Notes: generated from the sequence alone by a model not told the origin. Shown: positions 11,840-23,309, numbered from the stretch's first letter. The stretch is 64,000 bases of DNA from Erinaceus europaeus (GCF_950295315.1 NC_080171.1:29580682-29644681), one strand, 5' to 3'. Program-made: numbers and translations.

Positions 11840-12500
11840 GTGGCATACAGAAGCCATACCTTCTACCTTCTGCACTCCATAAAGAGTTTTGGTCCATTCT
11901 CCCAGAAAGGGAGAAATTTTTAGGGGAAAATGACCGGAATGATCATAGCAGCACTTTCAACTCCAGTTCCATCAAGACCCAGAGAGAGAAGAGGGAAAAA
12001 GAAAAAAAAAGAAGGAAGGACACTTAGGTGTGACTTAGAAAGGAAGTAGGACCCGAGGGGAAAAAAAAAGGGCAAATATATATAACTATAGATGGGTAGT
12101 TAGAGACTTAATAGTCAACCCATATCTGTGATCTTGGGAAAATCACTGCAGTTTCCAGTGGAAGGAATGTGAACACAGAACTCTGCTGGTGGGAAAGGTA
12201 TGGAATTAGGGGGCCTGGAAGTGGTGCACCTGGTTAAGTGCTCACATTACAGTGCACAAGGACCCAGGTTCAAGACCCTGGCCCTCACCTGGAGGGGGGA
12301 AAGCTTCAGGAGTGGTGAAGCAGGGATATACATGTCTTTCTGTCTCTCCCCCTTTCTATCTTGCCCTCCCCTCTCAATTTCTATCTCTAACCAATAATGA
12401 ATAAATAAAAATATTAAAAAAGGAAAGGCATGGAATTATATCCCTGTTATCTTATAATTCTGTAAATCAATATTAAATCACTAATAAAATTAAATATTTT
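11840..12500 (+). repeat. LR1 repeat, plus, with nested SINE-A (12209-12423)
   Basis: LR1 sense sequence (AAGCCATACCTTCTACCTTC... AACTCTGCTGGTGGG) ends with TTAAATCACTAATAAAATTA. A plus-strand SINE-A is inserted, flanked by AAAGGTATGGAATTA (12194-12208) and AAAGGCATGGAATTA (12424-12438), a 15-bp duplication with one mismatch. The repeat ends about 40 bp before the exon at 12543. Confidence 0.8.
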
Positions 12501-12502
12501 AG

Positions 12503-12724
<222 letters not shown>

Positions 12725-12744
12725 TAAGTAATAGTTGTAGAAAT

Positions 12745-13020
12745 ACTGTAACTGTGTTGGATCCTTGTAGGTTCAAACTCACATTCTATGGCCATCAGTA
12801 GGAACATTCTAAGTTGCACTAATTTCAGGACCCATCTTCCTCAGGCGGTAGATAGAGTATGTTATCCAATCCCCCTTCGGAGAATGGAACATTCTCTACC
12901 ATTGTTGATCCAGGTTGAGGACAAGGTCCTATGGGGGTCCCCAAAGGGGTCCATTACGTTGTTCCTGATGGAGATGACCAATGATAATGGAGAGAGGGAT
13001 CTGTTCGAGGTCTAGGCTTG
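12745..13020 (-). repeat. LR1 internal fragment, minus
   Basis: AACTCACATTCTATGGCCAT, AAGTTGCACTAATTTCAGG and GGAGAGAGGGATCTGTTCGA match the LR1 copies at ~15840 and ~51030. Confidence 0.75.
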
Positions 13021-13029
13021 TGGGATGAC

Positions 13030-13205
13030 TTTTTCAGATACAGACAGGGTCAGAAGGGGAGAGAGAGAGAGAGAGTGAGAGAGAGAGAGAAAGTGAAAGA
13101 GACCACAACACTGAAGCTTTCTATCATGTGATGGGGACTGGGCTCAAACTTGGGCCACACATGGCAAAGCAGAGCACTATTCAGCTGAGCTATTTGGCCA
13201 GAATT
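13030..13205 (-). repeat. SINE-C-like, minus, with (GA)n
   Basis: GAGAGAGAGAGAGTGAGAG, GATGGGGACTGGGCTCAAAC and GAGCTATTTGGCCAG are an antisense SINE with an expanded purine tract. Confidence 0.6.
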
Positions 13206-13747
13206 TAAATTTAATTTACATACAGAATTTAAATTCTCCTAGTGAGCTATTTCGTCTCCCCATATTTTTCTTAAAAACATTTTTGGTAGGGGATTCGTCT
13301 AAGCGTTTAAAATAGAAACATATTTTGTGTACTACTACTGATAATGATAACTGGAAGACTTATGCATTTATTCATGAGAATATGGTTTCATAAAATTTTT
13401 ATGTCTTATTTGAATTGTTTCAGAAAAAAAATCTCAACATCAGGATATGAGAACAAACTTCAACCCATATCTCTAATATACCTTTCTTTTTTTATTTGTC
13501 AATCCCGTTAGGTTGTTCTAAGATTAGGAACCTTCTAGAATTTCTTTCCACAACTGTGAAGTTTGCTACATCTGCAAACATAGGTTCTGTCCATAACAAA
13601 TGCTTAAGGAGTGTTTAATCAATATAGTACACATTTGGCTGACACCATCCATACCTGTTTGAAATATTTAGTGGGATAAAATTAAATCAAGTGTATATGA
13701 GTTTATTCATACCAACCTCTCTTTGTATTTCTATAATGTATGTGTAG
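13206..13747 (+). other. intron, unique-looking
   Basis: A/T-rich sequence before the exon at 13748. Nothing recognised. Confidence 0.5.
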
Positions 13748-13877
13748 TCATCGCTGTTCTTTAAGTGGAGAGGATTTGAACAGACAGTGGCAAAGTCCAA
13801 ATCCAGACTTACATCCCACAATCTTCCATGCAAAGGGGCTGCTACAATACCTGGCTGCTGTGAAGCGTTTACCTCTG
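13748..13877 (+). CDS. AGTPBP1: AGTPBP1 coding exon 5 of window (NR substrate-binding motif)
   Basis: The exon codes for [19 protein letters not shown] through [13 protein letters not shown]. The Asn-Arg pair (codons 13779-13784) corresponds to the conserved M14 residues that hold the substrate's terminal carboxylate. The acceptor TGTGTAG ends at 13747 and the donor GTAAGT starts at 13878. The 130-nt length is one base plus 43 codons and restores phase 0. The frame stays open for a while after the exon, but the homology to CCP1 ends exactly at the donor. Confidence 0.96.
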
Positions 13878-14104
13878 GTAAGTGGCAGTATTTGTACTTT
13901 GTATGGTTTGAAGAGATGATCTTACTGATTTCTAAGGCATTATCTTCTGTTTATAAAAGTGAAAGTGTTAATATTTTCAAAGGTGATTTCTTTAAAATAT
14001 CTTTTTCTGTTATAGGTCATTTGTGTGCTATTTAAGGCATCAGATGAGTGTAGTATTTCTGTAGTATTTCTGTACTGTTCATTTCATTAGGTTTGATTTT
14101 TAAA

Positions 14105-14262
14105 TAGTTTATTTATTTACTTTTAATGAGGAATACAGAGAGAACTGAACACTGCTCATCTCTGGTTTATGGAGATACTGGGGGCTGAGCCTGGGACCTC
14201 AGAGTCTCAGGCATGAAAGTCTTTTGCAGAATCCTTATATATCTCCATAGCCTGTAGGTTTA
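14105..14262 (-). repeat. SINE-D, minus
   Basis: GAACACTGCTCATCTCTGGT, GGCTGAGCCTGGGACCTC and TCTCAGGCATGAAAGTC are antisense SINE-D. Confidence 0.7.
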
Positions 14263-14754
14263 ATTTTAATTTTTATGTCTCTTTTGGTTATGAATTTTGG
14301 TCAGTTCTGGTTATGAGTGAGTTGTAGGTATTTCATTCTATTGCTTGAACACTAAGTTAACAATATTTTCCCAGACTCTCTAGTAGAAGTTTCTTTCTGA
14401 GCTCCGAGCTGCTGATTCTCTTAGTGCACACAGGGGAAAGCTGGTATAGGCAGGAAGGGAGTTTTGCACTCTATTGCACTAACCGTATGCTGCTTCTGTT
14501 TAGTGTATTGCCACTATAGAAGTGTTTAAATTAGTTAATCTCACCTTCGTAACAAGAAAAAACCTTGCAGGGGGTAAAATTGACATGTGGATTTCCACTT
14601 TATGTTTCATTTAAAAATGATGCTTTTACATGTTAAAATGAAGCCTCACCCTTTAGAGTTCTGTGTCCCATCCCCTCCATTGGAAACTTCCCTATTCTTT
14701 ATTCCTCTGGGAATATAAACCGGAATTATTTTCTTTTCGCATTCTGTTATTTTT

Positions 14755-16140
14755 AAAATTTTAATTTTATTAGTGATTTAATATTGATTTAATAATTTAC
14801 ATGTCAGTAGGGGTATAATTCCACACCATTCCCACCACCAGAGTTCTGAATCCTCAGTCCCTCTATTGTAAGCCACTGTAGTTCTCCCAAGGTTGCAGAC
14901 ATGGGTCAACTATCATGTCAATAACTGTCTACATTTGTACATAGTTGCCCCCTTTTTGTTCCAGGTCCACTCCTCTCTTCCCCTCCAAGCCACATTTAAC
15001 CCTGTTACTACATCTAAATGTACCTCCCTTTTTCCTCCTCTCTCTGTGGGTCCCGGTGGAGCTGGAGTTCAGAGCCCTTTTATCCTCTTCCTCCTGTCAC
15101 TTTTCCCCACTGGGAGTATGGATCAAAATTGTTTTTAGAGTACAGAAAGTAGTAATTCTGGCTTCTGTAATTGCTTCTCTGCTAGACGTGGGCATTGGCA
15201 GGTCAGTCCATACCCCCAGCCTAAAACCAAAATCCTTTATGGGGTGCAGAAGGTGGAAGGTCTGGCTTCTGTAATTGTTTCTCTGCTGACCATGGATGTT
15301 GGCAGCCCAATCCATGCCTCTAGTTGTCTTTCCCTAGTGGGGTAGGGCTCTGGGGAGGTGAGACTTCAGGACACATTGGTGAGGTCCTCTGCCCAGGGAA
15401 GTCATGATGGAATCATAGTAGCATCTGTAACTTGGTGGCAGAAAGGTTAGATATAAAGCAGAACAAATTGTTTAATAAACAGGAACGCAAAGGTAGGAAT
15501 AGAGCAGATGAAATGAGGGGTTTTTGGGTGGGAAGAAGCTAGGAAGTATATTTTAGGTATGTTCTTAAGGCCCATGACTTTACTAATTTTTGCCTGAGCC
15601 TGGTAGCTAACATTCAGGTAGACTAAAAATATTGTCTGGGAAGAAGGTGTCAGAGTTGAGAATGGGCTAGAAAGCTGGATTAGGACAGAAAATGGCTCCC
15701 AAACATGAGGAAAGTATATAAATACCACTACCTGTTTACCCCATCAACAGGTCCTATATGTATTCATATTTGTCACAGGAGCCTGTGTAACCTCTGAGTC
15801 CCTGTCTGTCTGAGCTCACAGTCCATAGTCACAGCTGGGAACATTCTAGGCTGCACTCATTTCAAACCAGTCTTCGTCTAGTGGCAGAGAAGGCTGACCC
15901 AGCCTCCCTTCCGAGAGTTGGGCATTGCCTAGCATTGTTGCTCTACAGTAAGGGCAAAGTTCCGGAGAGGCTTATGATGATATTCCTGATGGAAGTGACT
16001 AGTGATCGTGGAGAGAGGGATTTATTAGAGGTCTACGCCCTTTATATCTATGTGGGAATCCAAGGATTTTCTGACTAGAGCCCCAGATGATAGGGTGGCC
16101 TGGTGTTGACCAAAAGGCCATCATTAAAGTGAGTCAGTTG
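14755..16140 (-). repeat. LR1 repeat, minus, longest copy (~1.4 kb)
   Basis: The left terminus TTTTAATTTTATTAGTGATT is the 3' end. It continues ACCACCAGAGTTCTGAATCC, GGCTTCTGTAATTGCTTCTC, CAGGACACATTGGTGAGGTC, TTTGCCTGAGCCTGGTAGC, CACTCATTTCAAACCAGTC, GAAGTGACTAGTGATCGTGG, AGGGTGGCCTGGTG. Between ~15130 and ~15310 a segment of about 110 bp (CTTCTGTAATTG... CAGCC) is duplicated in tandem. I see no coding potential and cannot assign the family to a known class. Confidence 0.75.
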
Positions 16141-16152
16141 CTTGCCTTTATC

Positions 16153-16155
<3 letters not shown>

Positions 16156-16192
<37 letters not shown>
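16156..16192 (+). repeat. (GT)n microsatellite
   Basis: About 18 GT units abut the 3' side of a minus SINE-B, where its A/T tail would be. Confidence 0.95.
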
Positions 16193-16194
<2 letters not shown>

Positions 16195-16485
16195 CTCCAG
16201 GGTTATTGATGGAGTTAAGTGCCTGCACTATGAATCTACTGCAGCTGGAGTCTATTTTTTCCCTTTTGTTGTCCTTGTTGTTTATCATTGTTGTTATTAT
16301 TGCTATTGCTGTTGTTGTTGTTGGATAGGACAGAGAGAAATCGAGAGAGGAAGGGAAGACAGGAGGAAAGAAAGATAGACACCTGCACCTGCTTCACCTC
16401 CTGTGAAGTGATCCCCATGCAGGTGGGGAGCCAGGGGCTTGATCTGGGATTTTTATGCTGGTCCTTGTGCTTTGCCCGGCCCCCT
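16190..16485 (-). repeat. SINE-B, minus, long form
   Basis: GCCTCCAGGGTTATTGATGG, GGACAGAGAGAAATCGAGAG and CTTCACCTCCTGTGAAGTGA identify it. The head is cut after TGTGCTTTGCCCGGCCCCC. Confidence 0.85.
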
Positions 16486-16599
16486 TTATCAGCTATCGTA
16501 GTTCTCTCTTTATCTGATGAACTTTCTTCCAGTTGTTAAATCATTGAGTGTTATTTGTTGTACCCAAACTAATATTGGGTTTATGGGATCTGACCTCAA

Positions 16600-16760
16600 G
16601 TTGGGGAGGGAATAGAACTAGGGTTTAATACCAGATCACCACTCAGCTGTGGCTTATTGTGGTGCTGAGGATTGAACCAAGAACCAAGGAAAGTTTCTGT
16701 GTAGCCATTATACTGTCTTAACAGCCCCACAGGTTTTTTTTTTTTTTTTTTTTTTTTTAT
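16600..16760 (-). repeat. SINE-D, minus, old
   Basis: CAGATCACCACTCAGCTGTG and GAGGATTGAACCAAGAACC are diverged antisense SINE-D. A T-run of about 24 nt follows. Confidence 0.6.
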
Positions 16761-16865
16761 GAGAACATTTTCTTGTTTTCATGCCAGGGATCAAATCTGG
16801 CATGAAAACTATCAAATTTGATAGATCAAATCTATCACATGCATGTGAGACTTAACACTTTTGTC

Positions 16866-16945
16866 ATACCCCTAACCCCTATACCCCTATGTTCTTTAGA
16901 ATTATAGCTATACCCCTAACCCCTATGTTCTTTAGAATTAATGTG
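16866..16945 (+). repeat. short tandem duplication
   Basis: ATACCCCTAACCCCTAT and CTATGTTCTTTAGAATTA each occur twice within 80 bp, in direct orientation. Confidence 0.8.
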
Positions 16946-17241
16946 TAGACAGCTCCTGGAGTAGTGATGACCACAGTTATAGATTTGAATGATTTAATTC
17001 AAATTTAATTTATTCACTAAGTGGTAAATAAAAAACAAAGCCTGGAACTCATGACTTGATGTGGGAACTGCAGAGAATTTAGCCATCTTGGAACCAATAA
17101 CAAATCCTTTCTAAAACTGGACATTACACTTTATTGGTTCTGCTTGTTAAACAGTCACAATAAATGAACCAAGGGACTCAGACCATTTATTGGTTTGATA
17201 GTAACCAGATATCTTCGGCAGTATGTGTATTTAAAGGTTAA

Positions 17242-17406
<165 letters not shown>

Positions 17407-17984
17407 TGATGCATGAGTCAAGAATCTTTCAAGCTCTTACTTGTATAAAGCTGTAGAAAATAACTTTGCATATAAATTACCTGGATTCAGTAAATGCTGC
17501 TCTTTTGCCATGTCTGTTTTTGATATTTCATTACAAGTGTCTCTTCTAAGCACTTTTATATCTCATAATTAGAAGTACAAAATGGATGGACCCGAAGGTG
17601 ATTATGAAAGGAAGTGAAAGACAGCTGCTGGCTAGTTCCATAGTCCAACGAATAGTAGTGCTGTTTTTCTACACCTGTTTTCAACTACCTCATGCTATCT
17701 TGTTTGCCAGATGAAAAAGCTGATGGTTTGAATTTGTGCTTCTGTGACTTCAAATGAGGTTGAATTTTTTTTTTTAAATATATGTTTGGCCAGGTGTAAT
17801 CTCTCTTTAAAAATGTTTAATAGAAAACAATAAGGGCAACAAAAGGGAGAATAAAGAAATAAATATAAAAAAGTGTTTAGAAGACTTCTATAATTTCCAT
17901 GTGCTTTTTGTATTGGTCATCTATTATTTTTATTTTATTTTAGTCAATTAAAATATTAATTTTTTAAGAGAAACATTTTATTTT

Positions 17985-18180
17985 CTTTTACTTTTCTTTA
18001 TTTGATAGGAGAGAGAAATTGAGAGGAGAGGGAGAGAGAGAGGGAAAGAGACAGAGAGACACATGGAGACCTGCTTCACCATTTGCAAAACTTTCCCTCT
18101 GCAGGTGGGAATTTGAGCTTGAACCCTGGTACTTGCGCGTTGTAACGTGTGCTTAGCCAGGTGTGCCACTGCTCAGCCCA
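17985..18180 (-). repeat. SINE-A, minus
   Basis: TTTGATAGGAGAGAGAAATTG, CTGCTTCACCATTTGCAAAA and CCAGGTGTGCCACTGCTCAG identify it. Confidence 0.8.
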
Positions 18181-18269
18181 TATTTTTCGAAACTGTACTG
18201 GCTGAGCTATTTCCTTAGCCAATCTTCATAGCTTTAGACATATTCCCTCCTTCCCTTCTCTCTTCCTCC

Positions 18270-18525
18270 AGGTGGTTGCTGGGGCTCAGTGCTGGCGCTA
18301 TGAATCCGCCGCTTCTTGAGGCCATTTTTTCCTTTCCTTTTTTGTTTTATTCAATAGGACAGAGAAATTGAGAGGGGAGGAGGAGACAGAGAGGGTGAGA
18401 GTAAGACAGACACCTGCAGACTGACTTCACTACTTGTGAAGCATCCCTGTTTCAGGTAGGGAGCAGGGGCTTGAACCTGGGTTCTTGCTCATAGTATTAT
18501 GTGTGCTTAACCAGGTGCCCAACAT
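18270..18525 (-). repeat. SINE, minus
   Basis: It combines the antisense long tail (GTGGTTGCTGGGGCTCAGTG, GAATCCGCCGCTTCTTGAGG) with a body ATAGGACAGAGAAATTGAGA. The head ends GCTTAACCAGGTGCCC. Confidence 0.75.
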
Positions 18526-18529
18526 CTTT

Positions 18530-18815
18530 TTTTTAAATATTTATTTATTTATTTATTTATTCCCTTTTGTTGCCCTTGTTGTATTGTAGTTATTGTTGTT
18601 ATTGATGTCATTGTTGTTGGATAGGACAGAGAGAAATGGAGAGAGGAGGGGAAGACAGAGAGGGGGAGAGATAGATAAACACCTGCTGACCTGCTTCACC
18701 GCCTGTGAAGCGACTTCCCTGCAGGTGGGGAGCCGGGGGCTAGAACTGGGATCCTTATGCTGGTCCTTGTGCTTTGTGCCACATGCGCTTAACCTGCTGT
18801 GCTACGCACAGCCCG
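18530..18815 (-). repeat. SINE-B, minus
   Basis: It includes TTATTTATTTATTTATTCCC, GTTGTTGGATAGGACAGAG and GCGACTTCCCTGCAGGTGGG, with a near complete head. Confidence 0.9.
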
Positions 18816-18844
18816 ACTTGCCCCAACATTTTTTAAAATGATGT

Positions 18845-19037
18845 TTATTTATTTATTAAATAGAGCTATCGAGAAACTAAGAGGGGAGGGGGAAGTAGAG
18901 GGGACAAAGACAGAGAGACACTTGCAGCACTGTTTCACCACTTAAAAAGCCTTCCCCCTGCAGGTGGGGACCTGGGGCTTCAACCCAGGTCCTTGCGCCC
19001 TGTAATGTGTGCTCAACCAGGTGTGCCATCACCCGTC
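18845..19037 (-). repeat. SINE-A, minus
   Basis: It reads TTATTTATTAAATAGAGCTA, CCTTCCCCCTGCAGGTGGGG and CTCAACCAGGTGTGCCATCA. It is the third minus SINE in a row. Confidence 0.85.
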
Positions 19038-19039
19038 CT

Positions 19040-19238
19040 CCTCCAATATCTCCCCTGCCCTCCCCTCCCCTGTCTCCTCTCCTCCCTTCCTCTCTTCCCC
19101 TCTCCTCCCCTCCCTTCCTCTCTTCCCCTCTCCTCCCCTCCCTTCCTCTCCTCCCTCCCCTCCTTTCCCCCACCCCTTCCCTCCCCTTCCCCTTCCCTTC
19201 CTCTTTTCTTTCTTTTTCCTTCCTTCCTTCCTTCCTTT
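19040..19238 (+). repeat. polypyrimidine/polypurine tract (~200 bp)
   Basis: Almost every base is C or T. It shows imperfect repeats of CTCCCCTCCCTTCCTCTC with period about 28, then CCTTCCTTCCTTCCTT. Open frames on both strands are low-complexity artefacts (Pro/Ser/Leu or Glu/Gly/Arg). Confidence 0.9.
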
Positions 19239-19334
19239 TTAAATATGTTTTTGCCATATCTATTGATCATAGCTGTGAATGTTAACCTTTTTTTCATTGA
19301 ATTTGTAACATCATTTTTTGTAGTTTTATTATTA

Positions 19335-19512
19335 TTCTTATTTATTTACTGAACAGAGACAACCAGAAGAGGGAAGGTGGTGATAGAGAAGGAGAGAGAC
19401 AGAGACACACCTGCAACATTGCTTCACTACTTGTAAAACTTTCCCCCTGCTGATGGGGACAAGGGGCTTGAACCCTTGAGCATTGTAACATGTACATCAC
19501 CACCTGGCCCCA
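19335..19512 (-). repeat. SINE-A, minus
   Basis: TTATTTACTGAACAGAGACA, AACTTTCCCCCTGCTGATGG and CACCACCTGGCCCC identify it. Confidence 0.75.
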
Positions 19513-19921
19513 CTAATTATCTTAGTTTTGGGAAGCAGGAAATCCTACATTAGTTAGAGGTAAATTGGTATTTTGAGTAGCAGGGAATCTGCTAAGAACA
19601 TCCTTCCATGTGACCCTGCCCTAATCAGTTTTACTTTCATTAAAAATCTACTTTTTTTTAAATTTAAAAAGTTGATTCATTATTAGGGAGAGATACACGA
19701 GAACATTTAGCATGTGGTGCTGGATATCAAACCAAGAACCTCAGGTGAGCAAGTCCTTAACTCTAACCATCTGGGCCATTGCCCTCTTGCACCATCATCA
19801 AAAAAATTAAAACTTTACACTTAATTTTTTTCTTAATTAAAAACTCTTAAATGAGATTATTTTGAGAAAACAAGACACCCCAAAAACTTCTTGCTGTATT
19901 TTATCATTCCTCCTTTTACAG

Positions 19922-20098
19922 ACTTTGCCTAAAATATTGAGCAATATTGCCCCAGCATTTTGTATGAGCAGCTGTAGCTTTGTGGTGGAAAAATCTAAAG
20001 AATCCACAGCACGTGTAGTAGTTTGGCGGGAAATAGGAGTGCAAAGAAGTTATACCATGGAGAGTACCTTGTGTGGCTGTGATCAAGGAAAATATAAG
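19922..20098 (+). CDS. AGTPBP1: AGTPBP1 coding exon 7 of window (catalytic glutamate)
   Basis: The exon has 59 codons, [20 protein letters not shown] through CGCDQGKYK. The Glu in [10 protein letters not shown] (codon 20060-20062) aligns with the general-base catalytic Glu of M14 carboxypeptidases. [19 protein letters not shown] is a signature stretch of cytosolic carboxypeptidases. The acceptor CTTTTACAG ends at 19921 and the donor GTGAGC starts at 20099. The exon is in phase 0 at both ends with no disabling change. Confidence 0.97.
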
Positions 20099-20499
20099 GT
20101 GAGCCATTTCAGGACTTCTAAGCGTAAAAATGATTTAAAGACTTTTCCTTTTAGATAGTCACCAGTCATTTTCATGATCAGTAATACATGTGTTCTATCG
20201 AGCTAAATATAATTTGTAATAACGGGATTGAGTTGTATGCAACCTTAAGGAAAGCTTTGCTTTGTTTTTTATTTAGTTCCTTGAGCTAAAGAAATCTTGG
20301 TTGAGTTTTACAATTCTTAATAAAACACTGTGGTATATTTACTTACATGCTGATTAGCAATTTAAAATGAGCTGTGTATGTAGTGCATTGTTAATAGAGA
20401 TTTTCTTTACATTGTAATTTGTTGGATATATGTGCATTTAATTAATTTATTTATTTGAAAACAACTAAGTTTTTCCAGTAATTCTCTGTGTCTGCTTTT

Positions 20500-20658
20500 T
20501 AATTTTTTGTATTGGGAGGTTAATGGTTTACAGCACAGTTGTTGGCACAAGTAGAATTTCTCATCTCACCAAGCAAGATAGGTGTCCGCAAAACACTCTT
20601 ACCCTTAAAGTTCTATCCATCATCGTGCACAAGACTTGAAAGCCTCCCTCCCCCTCCA
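20500..20658 (-). repeat. old L1-type 3' end, minus
   Basis: TTTTGTATTGGGAGGTTAAT, GCACAGTTGTTGGCACAAG and CCATCATCGTGCACAAGAC match the repeats at ~23310 and ~61760. Confidence 0.6.
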
Positions 20659-20673
20659 CTGCCTTTCCTCCTC
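20659..20673 (+). repeat. target-site duplication (left) of short LINE copy 1
   Basis: CTGCCTTTCCTCCTC here is repeated exactly at 20868-20882. The 15-bp direct repeat brackets the insertion at 20674-20867. Confidence 0.9.
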
Positions 20674-20867
20674 CTTCTTCTTCTTCTAGCGTTTGCCCTT
20701 CTTCCGTAGCCAGTCAACAGCGTCAGGTTGAGCCTGATGTCTGCTTGTTGCTGGCTTTGAAAGTGACTGGGATCCATGTGGATTCAGTCGGCTAGGAAGG
20801 ATCGTCAGTTTCCCCAGTGAATGGGTACTCACGGGATGCACCACGAGAAGGTCGATCCAATGCATCC
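20674..20867 (-). mobile_element. short internally deleted copy of the novel LINE (copy 1)
   Basis: Read on the minus strand, the 194-bp insert starts at GGATGCATTGGATCGACC, runs ~125 bp through the family's 5' segment, then switches at about 20744/20745 (GCAG then ACATCAGGCTC) to the last ~60 bp of the family, ending CGCTAG and an (AAG)n tail. All coding sequence between is missing. Direct 15-bp target duplications flank it. Its 5' segment differs from the 45-kb copy by about 3 of 122 bases, so it is young. It lies antisense in an AGTPBP1 intron. A simple internal deletion and a template switch are both possible origins. Confidence 0.9.
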
Positions 20868-21189
20868 CTGCCTTTCCTCCTCTCTCTCTGCTCTCCAGAC
20901 CAGTCCAGATTTTACTTTTCTGTTTCCCCTTTCTGCTCTTGTTTTTAGATGCTGCTTGTGAGTGTCTTCTCTGACTGATGCTTCCTCTCATCATCTGCAC
21001 TTTTGTTGTGTTAAGGGTCTCACTTATTTCAGAGACTCATTTTTAACCCTAAGCATTATCTTGATTTGTAGTCTATCTTGTTTGTTTTCTGTGGTAACAT
21101 ATGACTGCTGGTAAACCTTGTGTTGTTTAATGGGAAGGTGTTGGATAAGTTGAAATGAAAAGACAGCCATTGGGTAGGTGACTAATCAG

Positions 21190-21290
21190 TCAGGACACAT
21201 TCCTCCCATACACGAGGCCTGGGGCTTGATCCCCAGCACCTGTCTGTGCTCACATTCTGTTTCTCTCCTATAAAATAAATAAATTTTAAA
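21190..21290 (+). repeat. SINE-C-like fragment, plus
   Basis: GGCCTGGGGCTTGATCCCCA and CTCCTATAAAATAAATAAAT give a short copy with a tail. Confidence 0.5.
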
Positions 21291-21399
21291 AGGGTCTTGG
21301 GGTTATAGTAAAAATAGTCTTTCGTCTTAATTTAGTAGCCATAGTTAGAAATAGGAATTAATTGATTTGGAGTATAGGAACTTCGTTTTTATTGAGAAA

Positions 21400-21635
21400 T
21401 TCATTTATTTTGTGGAGCTAGAACCTTGCCTTTGCTTGACTATGCTACTCTTGGCCACTTTTTCATTCAGATACGGGGGGGGGGGGTTTAGGGGAAGAGA
21501 GACACCACAGCATCTGAGCTTCTCCTATGCCATCGTGCCATGGCATTTCCCATCATGCCAGGGTTCAGCTCTGGACTGTGTGCATGTTACAGCGCGTGTC
21601 CTACCTGCGGAGCTCTCTCTCCAGCCAGCAGCTTA
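21400..21635 (-). repeat. SINE-like fragment, minus
   Basis: AGAGAGACACCACAGCATCT and GGGTTCAGCTCTGGACTGTG resemble antisense SINEs of this genome, with a (G)n run at ~21475. The assignment is tentative. Confidence 0.4.
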
Positions 21636-22204
21636 TTTTAAGTTTAATCGTCTCATTAGCTTAGGTTTGTTTGATTCTTTTCTCAATTTGAGTATACTCT
21701 ATTTTTACTTAAGAGTTTCTTTTACTAGATAGTATGAAAAATCTGTTGAAAAGGTAATGTGTATGAACTGGAATATGTAAGTTTGAGTGTAGGTATTAAT
21801 GTGATAACATTTCAGCAATGGCATCCAAGGTAGTGGAATACAAGAAAGACTAGTAAGTATTGTGAACATGTAATGCCACACATGAACGCTAGGGTAATAA
21901 AACCTAAAAATTGTTTTATACATTTTCCCCCTCTTTGAAAGGATGAGGGTTATTTACATATAGTTATGCAAATAGATATTTTAGAAATATTTTTACAAAG
22001 GTAACTTTCCTTTGCAACTCAGAATAATTTTTTACTAAGGCATTGTGTTCATTGAGTCCTAGTCCCATACAAATTGCCAGCCTTGTTACTTGATGAATAT
22101 AGTTATAAATTCTTTTTTTGTGTTTTTTTTTTTTCTCTTCTTGCCTGGGCTTCACTGCTCCAGGCTGACTTTTTTTTCTCCCTCCTAGTTAGAAACAGAG
22201 TGAG

Positions 22205-22432
22205 AGACTGAGAGAGGGTGTCAGGCAGTGGCACACTTGGTTAATTGCACACATTACATTGTGCAAGGACCCAAGTTCAAGCCCTTGCCCCCCACCTGCT
22301 GAGGGAAAGCTTCACGAGTGGTGAAACAGGGTTGCAGGTGTCTCTCTGCCCCCCCTCTCTATATATCACTCTCCCTCTTAATTTCCTTTTGTCTCTATCC
22401 AATAATAAATAAATATATTTAAATTTAAAAAA
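22205..22432 (+). repeat. SINE-A, plus
   Basis: The copy starts GTGTCAGGCAGTGGCACACT and ends TCTCTATCCAATAATAAATA. It interrupts a minus SINE-C-like copy: AGTGAGAGACTGAGAGAG precedes it and AGAGTGAGAGAGAGGAAG follows. Confidence 0.85.
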
Positions 22433-22560
22433 GAGTGAGAGAGAGGAAGACACCATAGCACTGAATCTGCCTCCAGTGCAATGAGGCCAGGCTTGAACCT
22501 AGGACAAGCACATGGCAAATCGTGCTCGCTATCCAGAGGACAGCAAATTTCCTGACCACA
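22433..22560 (-). repeat. SINE-C-like, minus
   Basis: GACACCATAGCACTGAATCT, GGCCAGGCTTGAACCTAGG and TTTCCTGACCACATG are an antisense copy ending ~30 bp before the exon at 22593. Confidence 0.55.
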
Positions 22561-22592
22561 TGTATAATAATTATGTGAATAATAATTTCTAG

Positions 22593-23300
<708 letters not shown>

Positions 23301-23309
23301 GTAGTGTTT

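Noticed and set aside
18993..19352. Pro/Ser/Leu-rich and Glu/Gly/Arg-rich frames
   Set aside because: Low-complexity translation of the polypyrimidine tract on both strands.
20674..20867. Short LINE copies read as inversions, because their 5' part is opposite to that of the 45-kb copy
   Set aside because: With the family 5' end defined by both short copies, they are simple 5'-to-3' deletions; the 45-kb copy is the inverted one.
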